From Macrocystis pyrifera (lineage: Eukaryota; Sar; Phaeophyceae; Laminariales; Laminariaceae): a stretch of DNA of 64,000 nt. Location of the stretch: contig JASSKH010000045.1 in assembly GCA_031763025.1 (NCBI GenBank), positions 1,965,501-2,029,500 of the forward strand, read 5' to 3'. Within the stretch, counting starts at the first letter, position 1. Each line of letters begins with the position of its first letter. A program made the translations under genes and the position numbers. The notes under the pieces are model-generated. The model saw nothing but the letters and a program-made list of their open reading frames with translations, did not search any database and was not told the origin of the DNA. This document shows, in pieces, positions 1 through 10,600 of this stretch.

Positions 1-845
1 CAATTGCTAGATAGTCTATGACATCACTTGCCCGGACAATTCCAATTAATAGACAACTTCGTGACTCTGCTGTAGGGGCAATAGTCTATTGATAGGTCTA
101 TTGTCCAAGGCATAAGCAGAAAAGGGCGGGACACCCCAACGTCAGCTCTGTATTTTATGTCCGCGGGTAGGAAGTTTTGATACCGCTTAGCCCATGTGCT
201 CAGATGTGATCATTAAAAAAATAATCACGAAACAAAGTAATCCGTATGCACTGTTGTTTTGAAAAGTACGGGCAGTTAATTTAGAAGACTGCCCACCAAT
301 GATGTCATTGTCTGAAGTAGTTTTGGAGATTTCGTATCAGTCGAAATTGTCGGGATAATTGATTTTGTATACCGTCTATTAATTGAAATTGCCCGGACAA
401 TTGATTCAGAAAGCAGTCTGCTAATTGAAATTATCCTGACAATTGATTTTGGAGACTGTGTATAAATTGGAATTGTCGGGATAAATACTTTTGGCGTCAG
501 TCTACTAATTGAAATTGTCCGGACAACTATTTAAGGGGGCCGACTATCAATTGGAATTGTCGGGACAATTGATTCAGGAGACAGTCTGTCAATTGGAATT
601 GGCCGGACAATTTATTCAGGAGAAGGTCCATTAATTAGAATTGTCCGGACCATTGATTACGGAGACTACCTGTAAAGTGAAATTGTCTGGACAATAGGGT
701 CAGGTAGGGGTCACTTAGTAGAAATTGTCTGGATAATAGAGCTCGACGCCTTTCAATTAACTGGAATTAGGGACCACAATAGACAGTCAATTGCAATAGG
801 AAGCTATTAATAGACTATTGGACTATTGTCTATTGTCCAGGGTGT
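1..845. repeat. 42-bp tandem repeat array and AT-rich flanks
   Basis: Ten diverged units start with a GTCCGGACAATT-like core at 349, 391, 433, 475, 517, 559, 601, 643, 685 and 727. The period is exactly 42 bp with no net insertion or deletion. The best cores form the palindrome AATTGTCCGGACAATT. Scattered single cores (near 30) and ATAGTCTATT motifs extend the flavour to both sides. Because 42 is divisible by three, one frame reads as 14-residue repeats of the type IEIVRTIDSGDSLL, but with about three TAA stops, so I do not call a gene. The array lies outside the left arm of the inverted repeat and has no counterpart at the right end. It could be a protein-binding array, the subterminal repeats of a transposon, or a decayed coding repeat. 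Confidence 0.85.
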
Positions 846-985
846 GATTTTTAAATTTATGAAATACGTCAGCTGTGAGTTCGACTGATTAAATGGTTGA
901 GACTCAACTCTGCAAGCTGCGTAATACGTCTCGTCTATATTCCATTTTTACCGAATTTTACAAAGTATTGTAGTAATAATGAGAC
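846..985 (+). repeat. Fragment of dispersed repeat E
   Basis: About 140 bp beginning near AAATACGTCAGCTGTGAG and including TCTATATTCCATTTTTACC. Related copies lie at 20,844 (+), 42,938-43,060 (-) and 58,105-58,400 (-). The first half resembles one unit of the about 180-bp repeat family found at 18.7-20.3 kb, which suggests a common origin. No coding potential is seen. Confidence 0.7.
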
Positions 986-1009
986 AAGTTATAAAATCCA
1001 GTGTTTGTT

Positions 1010-1934
1010 AATATTATCTTCGCGCTACGTACATCGCCCAAGCTCCCCTCCTCTCATAACTCAGATCCGGGGTCATATTACAAGCGGGCACCCCCTTCCC
1101 CCGCCCTCCCCACTAACGCACGGTGCGTGCCTTCGTTTTTATCGCGCGAAAAAAGTTCAGCGTTTTTTCCCCTCTCGTTGTTTTTTGTGTACCAGTACGT
1201 CATAAACAGCAGCACAGGAAAGCACAGAGTAAAAAAAAACGAAAAAGAACGAAAGTACGAAAGAACGAACGAGAGAGAAAGAAGTATGGAGGGTGCCTCC
1301 GTTGGTGGTGTCAGCCTTGTCTTCGTCTCGGTCGGGGTTGGCCGAGGCCTTGACGTGCACGTTTCTCTCGTGATATGTGGCAAGGAGGTGCCTCCACAAG
1401 CCTCTCCCTCGCGTCTCACAAGGAGAGAACTTCTAGAAATTGTGAGAGCGCGGTTTTTTCTCCCTGGCGCGTTCGGACTTCATGGCCCGAACGCCAACCA
1501 TTATGAAGGTCCATCAGTGAAGAAGGCGGATCTCATAGACCGGACGCTGGTTAACTTATCTTCATGGTTGGCATTCTTTGTGATCGGAGATCGACGGTAT
1601 CTACGTACCCTGTCCTCCACAGAAGGGCTAAATACAGCAGCTTCAAGAAAAAAAAAACAGAAGAAACGAAAGAAGTACTCGTAGTGCGGAGAATTTTTGC
1701 AGGGAAAATTTCGGGAAGGGGAGGATGGACGCTCAACGGTTTTGTCAAACCTCGCATCCGTTGCGTACTACAGCAGCAGCAGCATTACCTGGTACGGGCT
1801 ATGACCTACTATGTATAACAATTATTTTTAGCTTCATAGCCCATAGAGGTTGCGTACGTCTGATACTCTCATCTCTCCTCAGCTACGTTCTGGTCACCCA
1901 TGGTGGATAACTGCTGTGCCTCTCCCCTGGGCTG
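1010..1934 (+). other. 5' flank of kinase gene, outer left copy (A)
   Basis: This is the duplicated upstream region of the kinase gene. It is homologous to 3,198-4,176 (B), 60,290-61,100 (A', minus) and 63,040-63,860 (B', minus). All four copies share a stretch near CAAGCTC..ACTCAGATCCG, a CCCCC-rich patch, an A-rich GAAAGAACGAACGA tract, and a short ORF beginning MEGASVGGV (ATG at 1,286 here). The ORF differs in length between copies and its substitutions are not clearly synonymous, so it may be leader or promoter DNA and not a gene. By sequence this copy is closest to A' in the right arm. Confidence 0.55.
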
Positions 1935-2320
1935 ATGTCTTCTGGTGACTCTTCCACGAGCCTCTCCCCCGCACGGTTCAATTTTAGTGCCTCTTTCTCT
2001 CCCGTGATCCCAGGGCCGACTGATGATGACTCTTTCGAAGCCCTCTCCTCAGGGCTGACGGATGATGGGGACTCTTTCATGACCCTTTGGCAGATAATGT
2101 TTTATGGGATTTTGTCTATTTTTGCGCTAGTGTTGGTGTGGCGTCTGGCAATCTTGGCCTGGAAATTTGTCATCGCAGTTGAGAGTGGCTCTACTCTCAC
2201 AGAAATAGTACTGGGAGACGGGCTTACCGTTCATCCGCCTGCTGCAGCTGCTGTCTCGGCGCCACATGCTTCTCGCGGCCGGGCAAAATATCGGGGCGGC
2301 GCGCCATCGCCTCATCATGG
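1935..2320 (+). pseudogene. Truncated exon 1 of the membrane kinase gene (copy A)
   Basis: It encodes the acidic N-terminus, one membrane segment (WQIMFYGILSIFALVLVWRL) and the juxtamembrane motif ESGSTLTEIVLGDGLTVHPP. These match the first 130 residues of the two kinase genes at 4,177 and 60,162. At about 2,320, just after the SPHHG-encoding codons, the reading jumps into unrelated sequence and stops at 2,354. That junction is the outer edge of the left arm: downstream sequence is mirrored at 61,950 and upstream is not. The poly-Ser region, helical bundle and kinase domain are absent, so this is a broken partial duplicate. Its residues are closest to the right-arm gene. Confidence 0.75.
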
Positions 2321-3195
2321 CACTCCAGACAGCAACCGCTGTATGAGTCAATAGCCACACGAGTTGGTTAGTGGTTGGAACGGGGGGAACTCTATATGAT
2401 GTAGTTAAGAGGATATACCCGCCGACAAGTAAGTTCAGTTTGTACATTGATTTCATCTTGTGTGCGCCTTCTTCGTCTCATGTATTTTCTAAAAGCAGCC
2501 GAAGTCAGAAGTTCGATATTTTATGACTTTAAGGATCTTCCTGAGGCTCCAGCACCTTCGTGTTTTTGACCGATGGACTCCTTCATTTGAGAGTTAATGT
2601 GAGAACAACAACAACCGAAATCAAATAATTCCGAACCTAATTTCAAGTGTTTTGTCTCCACAATGGGAGTGAGTGCAGTCCTAAGTCCTAAACAGGTAAA
2701 CTTCAATTCTCTGGCCTATTACAGAGAAGTAGTATGGCGAGGGGGGTTCTCGGTTCATAGCTCATAGCTCATAGGACGTCGTAGCCGCGAGGACTACTGT
2801 TACTATTGCGAGCGTCCGCGAGCTTCGATATCGCGGGTTCGATTCTCCGTACGTATGGAGTGTGTATACATACCGGTATAGCAAACGAGACACCAACTGC
2901 GCAGAGCGCCCAGCGCCGGAAAGCACAATTCCACGCGAACCCAAGAGGGAAGAAAGTGCTGAACCCTTTTTGTGATAAAAATGCCAGGGGCGTACCGTAT
3001 ACGGTAGTGGGTTGGGGGGGGGGGGGGAAGAGCCTCCTGCTATATTACCCTGAATCCAAGCTACGACTAAAATAAGGAGGGAGCAGGAGAAATAAGGGCG
3101 AATAGGTACAATGCGCTCGCAGATGGGCCTCGCGGATAAAACATTAAACAAAGTCTGCTGAGAGAACAACCATTGTTTTTTTTCTGCCCATCCCA
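2321..3195. other. Outer arm segment without a gene
   Basis: Mirrored at 61,140-61,950. It holds a CATAGCTCATAGCTCATAGG direct repeat (about 2,756-2,774), a possible B-box-like GGGTTCGATTCTCC near 2,837, and a run of about 15 G near 3,010. Overlapping ORFs on both strands are short and differ between arms. No gene is supported. Confidence 0.6.
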
Positions 3196-3197
3196 TT

Positions 3198-4176
3198 TGT
3201 TAATGTTATATTTGCGCTACGTACTTCACCCAAGCTCGCTTCCTTTCATAACTCAGATCCGAGGTCATATTTAAAACGGGCACCCCCTCCCCCCCTCCGT
3301 CCCCACTAACGTACGGTGCGTGCCTTCGTTTTTATCGCGAAAAAAGTACAGCATTTTCTCCCCCTTCATCGACTCGCGTCGAACTGCTGTGCCTACACGG
3401 GCTGTTTCTTTTTGTATACGTCATTGTCAGCAGCACAGCATAGCACAGAGTAAAAAAAAAAAAAAAACGAAAAAGAACGAAAGAACGAAAGAACGAACGA
3501 GACAAAAAGAAGTATGGAGGGTGCCTCCGTCGGTGGTGTCGGCCATCTCTTCATCTTGGACGGGGCTGGCCGAGGCCTTGACGTGCGCTTTTCTTTCGTG
3601 ATCTGTGGCAAGGAGGTGCCTTCACAAGCCTCCCCCGCGTCTCGCAAGGAGAGAACTTCTAGAAATTGTGTGAGTGCGGGTCCTTCTCCGAAGGACCCTT
3701 TTTTCTCTCTGGCGCGTTCGGACTTCATGGCCCGAACGTCAACCATTATGAAGGTCCATTAAGTGATGGCGGATCTCATGGACCCGGGGACGTTGGTTAA
3801 CGTAACTTCATGGTTGGCATTTGTGATCGGAGATTGACGGTATCCATGTGCCCTGTCCTCCACAGAAGGGCTAAATAACTGAGCTTAAAAAAAAAACGGA
3901 AGAAAGGAAAGAAGTGCGGAGAAATTTTTCAGGGAATTTTTTTTGGGAAGGGGAGGATGGCGCTCAATGGTTTTGTCAACTGCAACTTCACACCCGTTGC
4001 ATACTTCAGTAGTGGCGGCAAGAAATTACCTGATACGGGCTATGACCTACCACGTATCACAATTAGGTTTAGGTTCATAGCCCATACAGGTTGGGCACGT
4101 CTGATACCCTCTGACACTCCTCCTTAGCTACGTACTGGTCAACCGTGTATAACTGCTGGGCCTCTCCTCAAGGCTG
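3198..4176 (+). promoter_or_regulatory. 5' flank and probable promoter of left kinase gene (copy B)
   Basis: This sequence lies directly upstream of the left kinase start and is homologous to 1,010-1,934. It contains the shared A-rich/GAAAGAACGA tract (about 3,450-3,510), the short MEGASVGGV ORF (ATG at 3,514) and a conserved block ending near GGGCCTCTCCTCAAGGCTGATG. I see no convincing TATA box. The promoter role is inferred from position and from co-duplication with exon 1 in four copies. Confidence 0.45.
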
Positions 4177-4571
4177 ATGTTTGATGATGACGTTTCAGTG
4201 ACCAGCTCTTCAGGGCAAACGGATGACTTCCCAGGGCTGACGGATGACTTCACATGGCCGACGGATGACTTCACAGGGCTGACGAATGACTTCCCAGAGC
4301 TGACGGATGATGGGGACTCTGTCAGGACTTTTTGGTCGATAGTGCTTTATGGATTTTTGTCTGTTTTTGCGCTAGTCTTGGTGTGGCGTCTGGCAATCTT
4401 GGCTAGGAAATTTGGCACCGCAGTTGAGAGTGGCTCTACTCTCACAGAAATAGTACTGGGAGACGGGCTTACCGTTCATCCGCCTGTTGCAGCTGCTGTC
4501 TCGGTGCCACATGCTTCTCGCGGCCAGGCCAAATATCGGGACGGGGCGCCATCGCCTCATCATGGCAACAT

Positions 4572-4608
<37 letters not shown>

Positions 4609-7600
4609 GGAAGTGCAGTTAGAGAGAGCGATGTAAACGAAAGGGCGCAGAATCAACAAAACGCAGCACCAGCGGCGGCGCCGGCGCCGGCGGCTATGGC
4701 CCCCACCGCGAGCGTCTCGGCAGAGGAAGGGGGCAAGTTTCGGGGCGCCCCACCTGTGGAGGAGCATGGTCGTGAGGGTGCCGGGGCCCTTGTCGACACC
4801 TCCATGATGGACACACGCCAGAGAGCAACAACAGCAGCACGCACAGCAGCAGCAGCAGCGGCAGCACCACCATCACCAACAGCAGCAGCAGCAGCACCAC
4901 CATTACCAACAGCACCACCAGCACCACCAGCACCACCAGCCCCGGCACCGTCACCGGCGCCGGAGCCAGTGTCGACGAGCGGCCGCCGTTGCGGGTCATC
5001 TGACGGAGGAGGAGGAGGAGGAGACATCTATCAGGCCGTGATGGAAGCGGCACACGACCTGGCGGAGAGGTCCCAGATCCCCGGCGTTAGCGAGGCCGTA
5101 GCACTGGTGTCGATTCTGATGAATCTCGTGGCGGACAGTCGGAGTAATGCCGAGGGTGCCGATACTGGAGTAAAGCAGTGCCGGTCGATCATCAGGCTGC
5201 TTCAGCGCGCGGAAAGGGTGCTCGGCAAGGTGAGGTGGTGCGATGCGGCAACATGGTTACATAATGTTCCGTCCTTCGTCTTGGGAGGCTGTGTACAACA
5301 TTGAAGTACAAATACTGCATGTACAGAGTACGGCTACTGCTGACTGCTGTACGTTACTGCTGCAGATATCAAGATACGAAGAAAAACAGCAATAAGAAAG
5401 GCAGGCTGGGCTTTGTAGGAAAATAAGAAATTTGGGAGTCGATAGACTGAAGTTAGTGTAGAACGCACCCATCTATAAATAAGAAATACAGCCTGGACCA
5501 GCTTTCCTGTTTCTTACTACAATACAGGTGGCCTGTACTGCTGCTGTACTGCGGGCGCGAAGTACGTTTTTCTATTATTAATATTTGTAGCTTCGTACGA
5601 GTATATAAATGTTTCCCTACGGCCAGAAAGTGCCCGATTCTCTTTCCAAGTATTTTGGACTCAAGAAGATGAGCAGGGTGTAGTTTTAACTGTATACATA
5701 GATTGAAAATAAAAAAAAACGGTGGTGTTCCGATTCGAGAATTTTTCGCCACTGACCCAACACTGACCTGTTCGCCTGTCTGCCTAAATGTATCTACGAG
5801 CATATAATATTACTAAATGTTTCCCTACGGCCCAAGTGCCCGATTCTCTTCCCAAGTATTGTGGACTCAAGAAGATGGGCTCGCATGTCTGCCTAATTGT
5901 AGGTACGAGCATATAAATGTTTCCCTACGGCCAAAAACTGCTCGATTCTCTTTCCAAGTATTGTGGACTCAAGAAGATGGGCAGGGTGAAGTTTTAACTG
6001 TATTCATAGATTGAAAAATAAAAAAAACGGTGTTCTGCTTCGAGATTTTTTTGCCACTGACCCAACACTGACCTGTTCGCCTGTCTGCCCAAGGGGGAAA
6101 TATACCAGGTACCAGGTATAAAGTATGTACATACATCGTACGTAAAAAAGATGACCTTCGATGTTGCGACTGCTCCCGACACATCTCGCGCGAGTCTTCC
6201 TGTCGAAACGTTTGAATCCATCGCCGTGCACGCTTGGCCTATATATCTTGTTGCCCGGGACCACTTCATCTACAGAGCTCACGTAGTATGTGTGTGGTTT
6301 GAACTTTTTTTTTTTTAAACTTTTGCTTTCCAGCCTAACTCGTAGGAGGATTTACCCTCAGCGATCTTCTGGACAAGCCGTGGCCACAGGTGTCGTCCCT
6401 TCTCCCCCCCGGTACGTGCCTTTAGCTTTCATCACGCATAGGGCTCAGCATTCCCACTGCTCGTCGATTTTCATCGAATTTACAGCTAACTCACGCTTTC
6501 GCGCTTTCCGCTAATCATTTTTTTGCAAGAAGAAGTCCCTACGAGCATGCACTCGGTGAGACTCGAACTCACGAAATTGATCTTGATAGGCTCGCCTACC
6601 ACCTACCAAGCCACCGGGGACGCCGGCACTGACCTTGATTGTGGTATACTCACAACTTGTTAATATAAGAATATTCAGCCTATCTTCATGATATATAATA
6701 GAGCAGTGGCCAAAAATCGGGTATACACGATGCCTTTGTGGCCAAAATCGGGTACCTTTCAGTGATCGCGACGGCCCCAGGACGCCATTTCATTGGCCAA
6801 CGCCGGCCTCCATCCGATGCTGGCCACATTTGTGCCGGGTATGCCCGATTTTGGGTACTTACCCCCCAAGAAGTACCTGATTATTGTACCCACCTACCCG
6901 AAAATGGCCACTCTAGTCGATCACAACGACCAACCACCCACCTCAGGGTTCATGCCTCTATGCCTCTCGCCTCGACGAAGACGGGCAATACCCATCTGCG
7001 TGATGTCCATGATTAGGTTCATTCTAGACTAGTATTACGGGGGACCATAGTAAACATGACCAAATATTGTTAGTAAAAATACCTAAATATATAGGTTTTT
7101 ATGTATGCCATAGGTCCTGTTAACTATAGACCCCCCGTAATACTATTAATAGTTAATTCACTCTCTCATTCGCTCTCTCTCTGCTGTAGAGTGCCGTTGT
7201 ATCAACCGCACACAGACCACCGCTCTCCCTCACTCCCTGTCATCTCCTCTCTCAGACCAAAGTTAGCGCAGCCCTCTCTCTCCCCTTCTCCCGAACCAAA
7301 AGCAACCTGAGCACAGCAGTAGTAGTAGTGACGGATCGTGGGCGACGCTACCAACTTCGTGACAAATAATGTGTTACTATCCAGTCACAAACAAAGAGTG
7401 GGCAATGCTATGCAACACCTCTTCCTGGATTTCTGGCAACGCTGGAATTCTTAAGAGGCAGGGTGTGTCCGACCCTATTTTCAGCACAAAAAATGCCATA
7501 TTCTTATTTTCGTCTGACTCTCGAGCCTGTAATTCTTAACAGTCTATCTCGTACGGGTAAGTAAGTGCTGTCGCGTACGACTACTAGTGTCGTCATCATG

Positions 7601-10600
7601 CATTTTTTCGACACGCACGCGCCGGGTTTTGTTCGGTGCCTGAGGCTGTATACGTATCTGGAACAGAAACTTTCGAATAACAGGTACAAAAATGTTGGAC
7701 GACGATGGACGAACTACGAACTACTCGTTCGTAGGAGGGGTGTGATATGAGTCCATTTGTTCTTACTGTAGGAAGTTAATGTTGCGTAGCGTCAACTATT
7801 TTACACATTACGACCCAACGATGGAGGTGCCATCGCCAAATTTTTCATTCAGCATCGAACTCGTTGACTAATGCTCCCAACTGCTTACTATACATGTGGA
7901 AGACGCACGATACGATCCGGTGGGAGTAGCATTTCTTGGCGAAATCGTTTCTGCCTGCTGTAGCTCCTTATCTGACGAAGTACCTAATGTCGTCAAACAA
8001 CCGTTTGTGTTTTAGAGGTTGTCTGTTGTTTACCTAGGCCATTGTCTTGCACTTTCATGTTCTTTCAAGGTCAGGTTCTGGGTGAGAAAGTGAGCTTCTC
8101 GAGCGAAGAGCCCCAGGAGCGAGTCGGTGCACCCCTTTCGTACAGTAGTACGTGTCGGAAGATTTTTCCTAACTTTTGGTACCGACTGCTATCCTTTGCA
8201 ATCTCGAAGACCTGTTTTTTTTTTTTTCAAGTAGGTAGGTTTTTCCTCAGCGAATACGCTCTACCGCCGTGCAGGGAATAATAGGCCCACATTTTGTTCA
8301 GGCCCGTGTAACATCGGCGGCGGTATGAGCGAACGATGCATCGAAAAACTCGATTCAATATTCAACCCTATTTGAGACACAGCTATTAATAGCTTTAGCT
8401 TTGATCGTGATGCATATATCGTGAGTGGTGGTTGGGCAGCTCCCTCCAAATTGAGCTTTGATCAGCGTCCGAGGAATCGGAGGGGATGTATGTTTGTACT
8501 ACCCGAAGCTATGGCATGTGCGCGCTGTACATATATATGTGAATTATAATCTTGCGGTATGTTTGGTTTACACATGAAAAACGAAGCCACAAGAAAACCG
8601 CGACTGAGCGCGTTTGTTTGCGTAAACTGCCCCCCCTCGTGCGCCCCATGCAGGACGGTGATTCGGCCAGACAAGAATCAGAGAGTGAAATGATTGAGGA
8701 CGTGCACGATGCGGTCGCCGATCTGGTGCAAATAATAAAAATCTACCAGAGCAGGAACAAAGTATCTCAGGTTCTGATGTCGACGCTGTTTAAGCGTCGT
8801 CAGGAAGAGGCGGAGGCGGTCATCGACAGGGCTATTTGGCGCCTAAACGTGAGTCCGTTCGTGACACACGAATCACACCTTTCGCACGATTTTTTTTCCA
8901 AGCCGATGTGTCGTCGTTTGGTTTTTTTTTTTTCATACTGACGAAGCAGCATCGGTTGGGTTTCTAAGGCGCCGAAAATGTTTGCTTGTTGGTTGTCAGC
9001 ACGCTTCACCACTGAAAAAACGAGCCTACAGTGATTTCATGTGGAATTCTCCAATCAAAGCGTGGTTACCGTTTTTTATAGTTGTAACTGGGCCTGACCT
9101 TCACGATGAGTTGTTTCCTGGCGCCTTCATCCGAGGACAGGCCCAGATCCCGGATCGGCTAGTATATAAGTATACCCTGGTACATCACAACGCCTGGATA
9201 CAGCAGTGCTTGAGTAAGGTACTGAAGCTCGGTCTACTGCTATGCGGCACAGTGCGCTCACCGCCAGCATGAAGGAAACAAGTATTTTCGGCTGGATGCG
9301 TAGCACCGCATACCGTGGTAGGTAATATAAACATGTGAGGATTGACCTAAAATTAATCCTCTGTGCGCGGACGTTTTGGGATTTTCTGGACTTTTTAATT
9401 CGTTTTACCGTGAGTTGTTCTAATATTCCCGAGAGGTAGGTGTGCATTGCCGACGTATAGATATGAATGCGTGATACTCCTTGAACATGGAAAGGCCTTT
9501 CCATAAGACATGGAAAAGCCTTCCCATAAGAGATACATTAGATCCTCCTTCTATGTTTACCCTGAATATAACTACCCGCGAAGCCGGTCGCGGAATCACA
9601 TAAATAACGAACGGTGCTCCCACAATACGCTGATTTGGTAGTCCACACTCCTTACGATTCAAAGCCACTACAGGCAATGCGGACGCTTCCCTTTACCCGG
9701 TCTCATATCTTACGTTATTTAGTCAAGTAGAAGCTCGTGAAAGCTTCCCCTAATTCCAAGGAAAAATCCACTATCTCCGTGAAGTTTTCCACTACTTCCA
9801 TGAAAGCGCCCGCTACTGCCATGGAAGCTTCAGTTACTTCCACGGAATCTTACTTCGCTTCCATGAACATGACGTATTATGTTTTGTGACCCCCTTTGCC
9901 TGTGGTTTGCACGCCACAGTTGAACTTGCACGTAGAAGTAGGGCAAAAACTGCAGGACGTGGGCGAAGACGTTAAGGAGGGATTACGCCTTCAGGCCGCT
10001 CAAGCGGCCAAGGTGAGCCGGCCACGATGTTTGTTTTTGGTGTTCCAACTCACCCGATAGACCCATGCAAAGGTTTGTTGTATTCGTTCATAAGCCGGGA
10101 GACGAGCTACTTGTATATCGAACATGGCGTTGGAACCTATCAGAGGCTACCACTGAAGAGACCGAGGCGAGGTCTACTGCTGAGGGTTTCTTTGTGAAAT
10201 GGCAAGCTGTTTCTTTATGTATCCGGACCGCGTATGTATGTGTGCCTGTTTTTTCTTCCGTCGGGATGCTGATTGGCCGATGGCGATATCGGGCTGGATT
10301 TCAGAGCAAAGGAAATGACGTCTCAAAAGAGCACCATCACCATAATATTTTGCGAATCTTGCTTGGAAACTGTATCACATGCTGTGATTGTTCACCCAGT
10401 TCTCTCAGATACGTCATAGCCTCCATACGTATACAGCTGATAGCCCACATCTTGTTGTGTTTTTTCATTGAGCAGGAAGTCGTGGTGGCCGGGCCAATTT
10501 CGGATTCCCTAGCGGAAGCCCGTCGCGTGCGGCGGCAGCGAAATCTGGATACGATCCAAATCCCCGAGGACCATGTGTTGGTAACTGACGAGCTGCTGGG

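Noticed and set aside
1-845. CRISPR array
   Set aside because: The 42-bp units are contiguous and diverged without unique spacers, the genome is eukaryotic, and no cas-like genes are present.
2750-2860. tRNA or SINE suggested by TAGCTCATAGG and GGGTTCGATTCTCC
   Set aside because: The boxes are too far apart, the T-stem is imperfect, and no tail or second dispersed copy was found.
4653-5053. Minus-strand ORFs opposite kinase exon 1
   Set aside because: Shadows of CAG/GCC low-complexity coding DNA. The plus strand carries the helical-bundle and membrane segments.
9600-9680. tRNA-like segment (also 54,600-54,680) with TTTGGTAG and GGTTCAAATCC
   Set aside because: A T-arm-like motif is visible in the right copy but acceptor and D-arm pairing fail, and the left copy breaks the T-stem.
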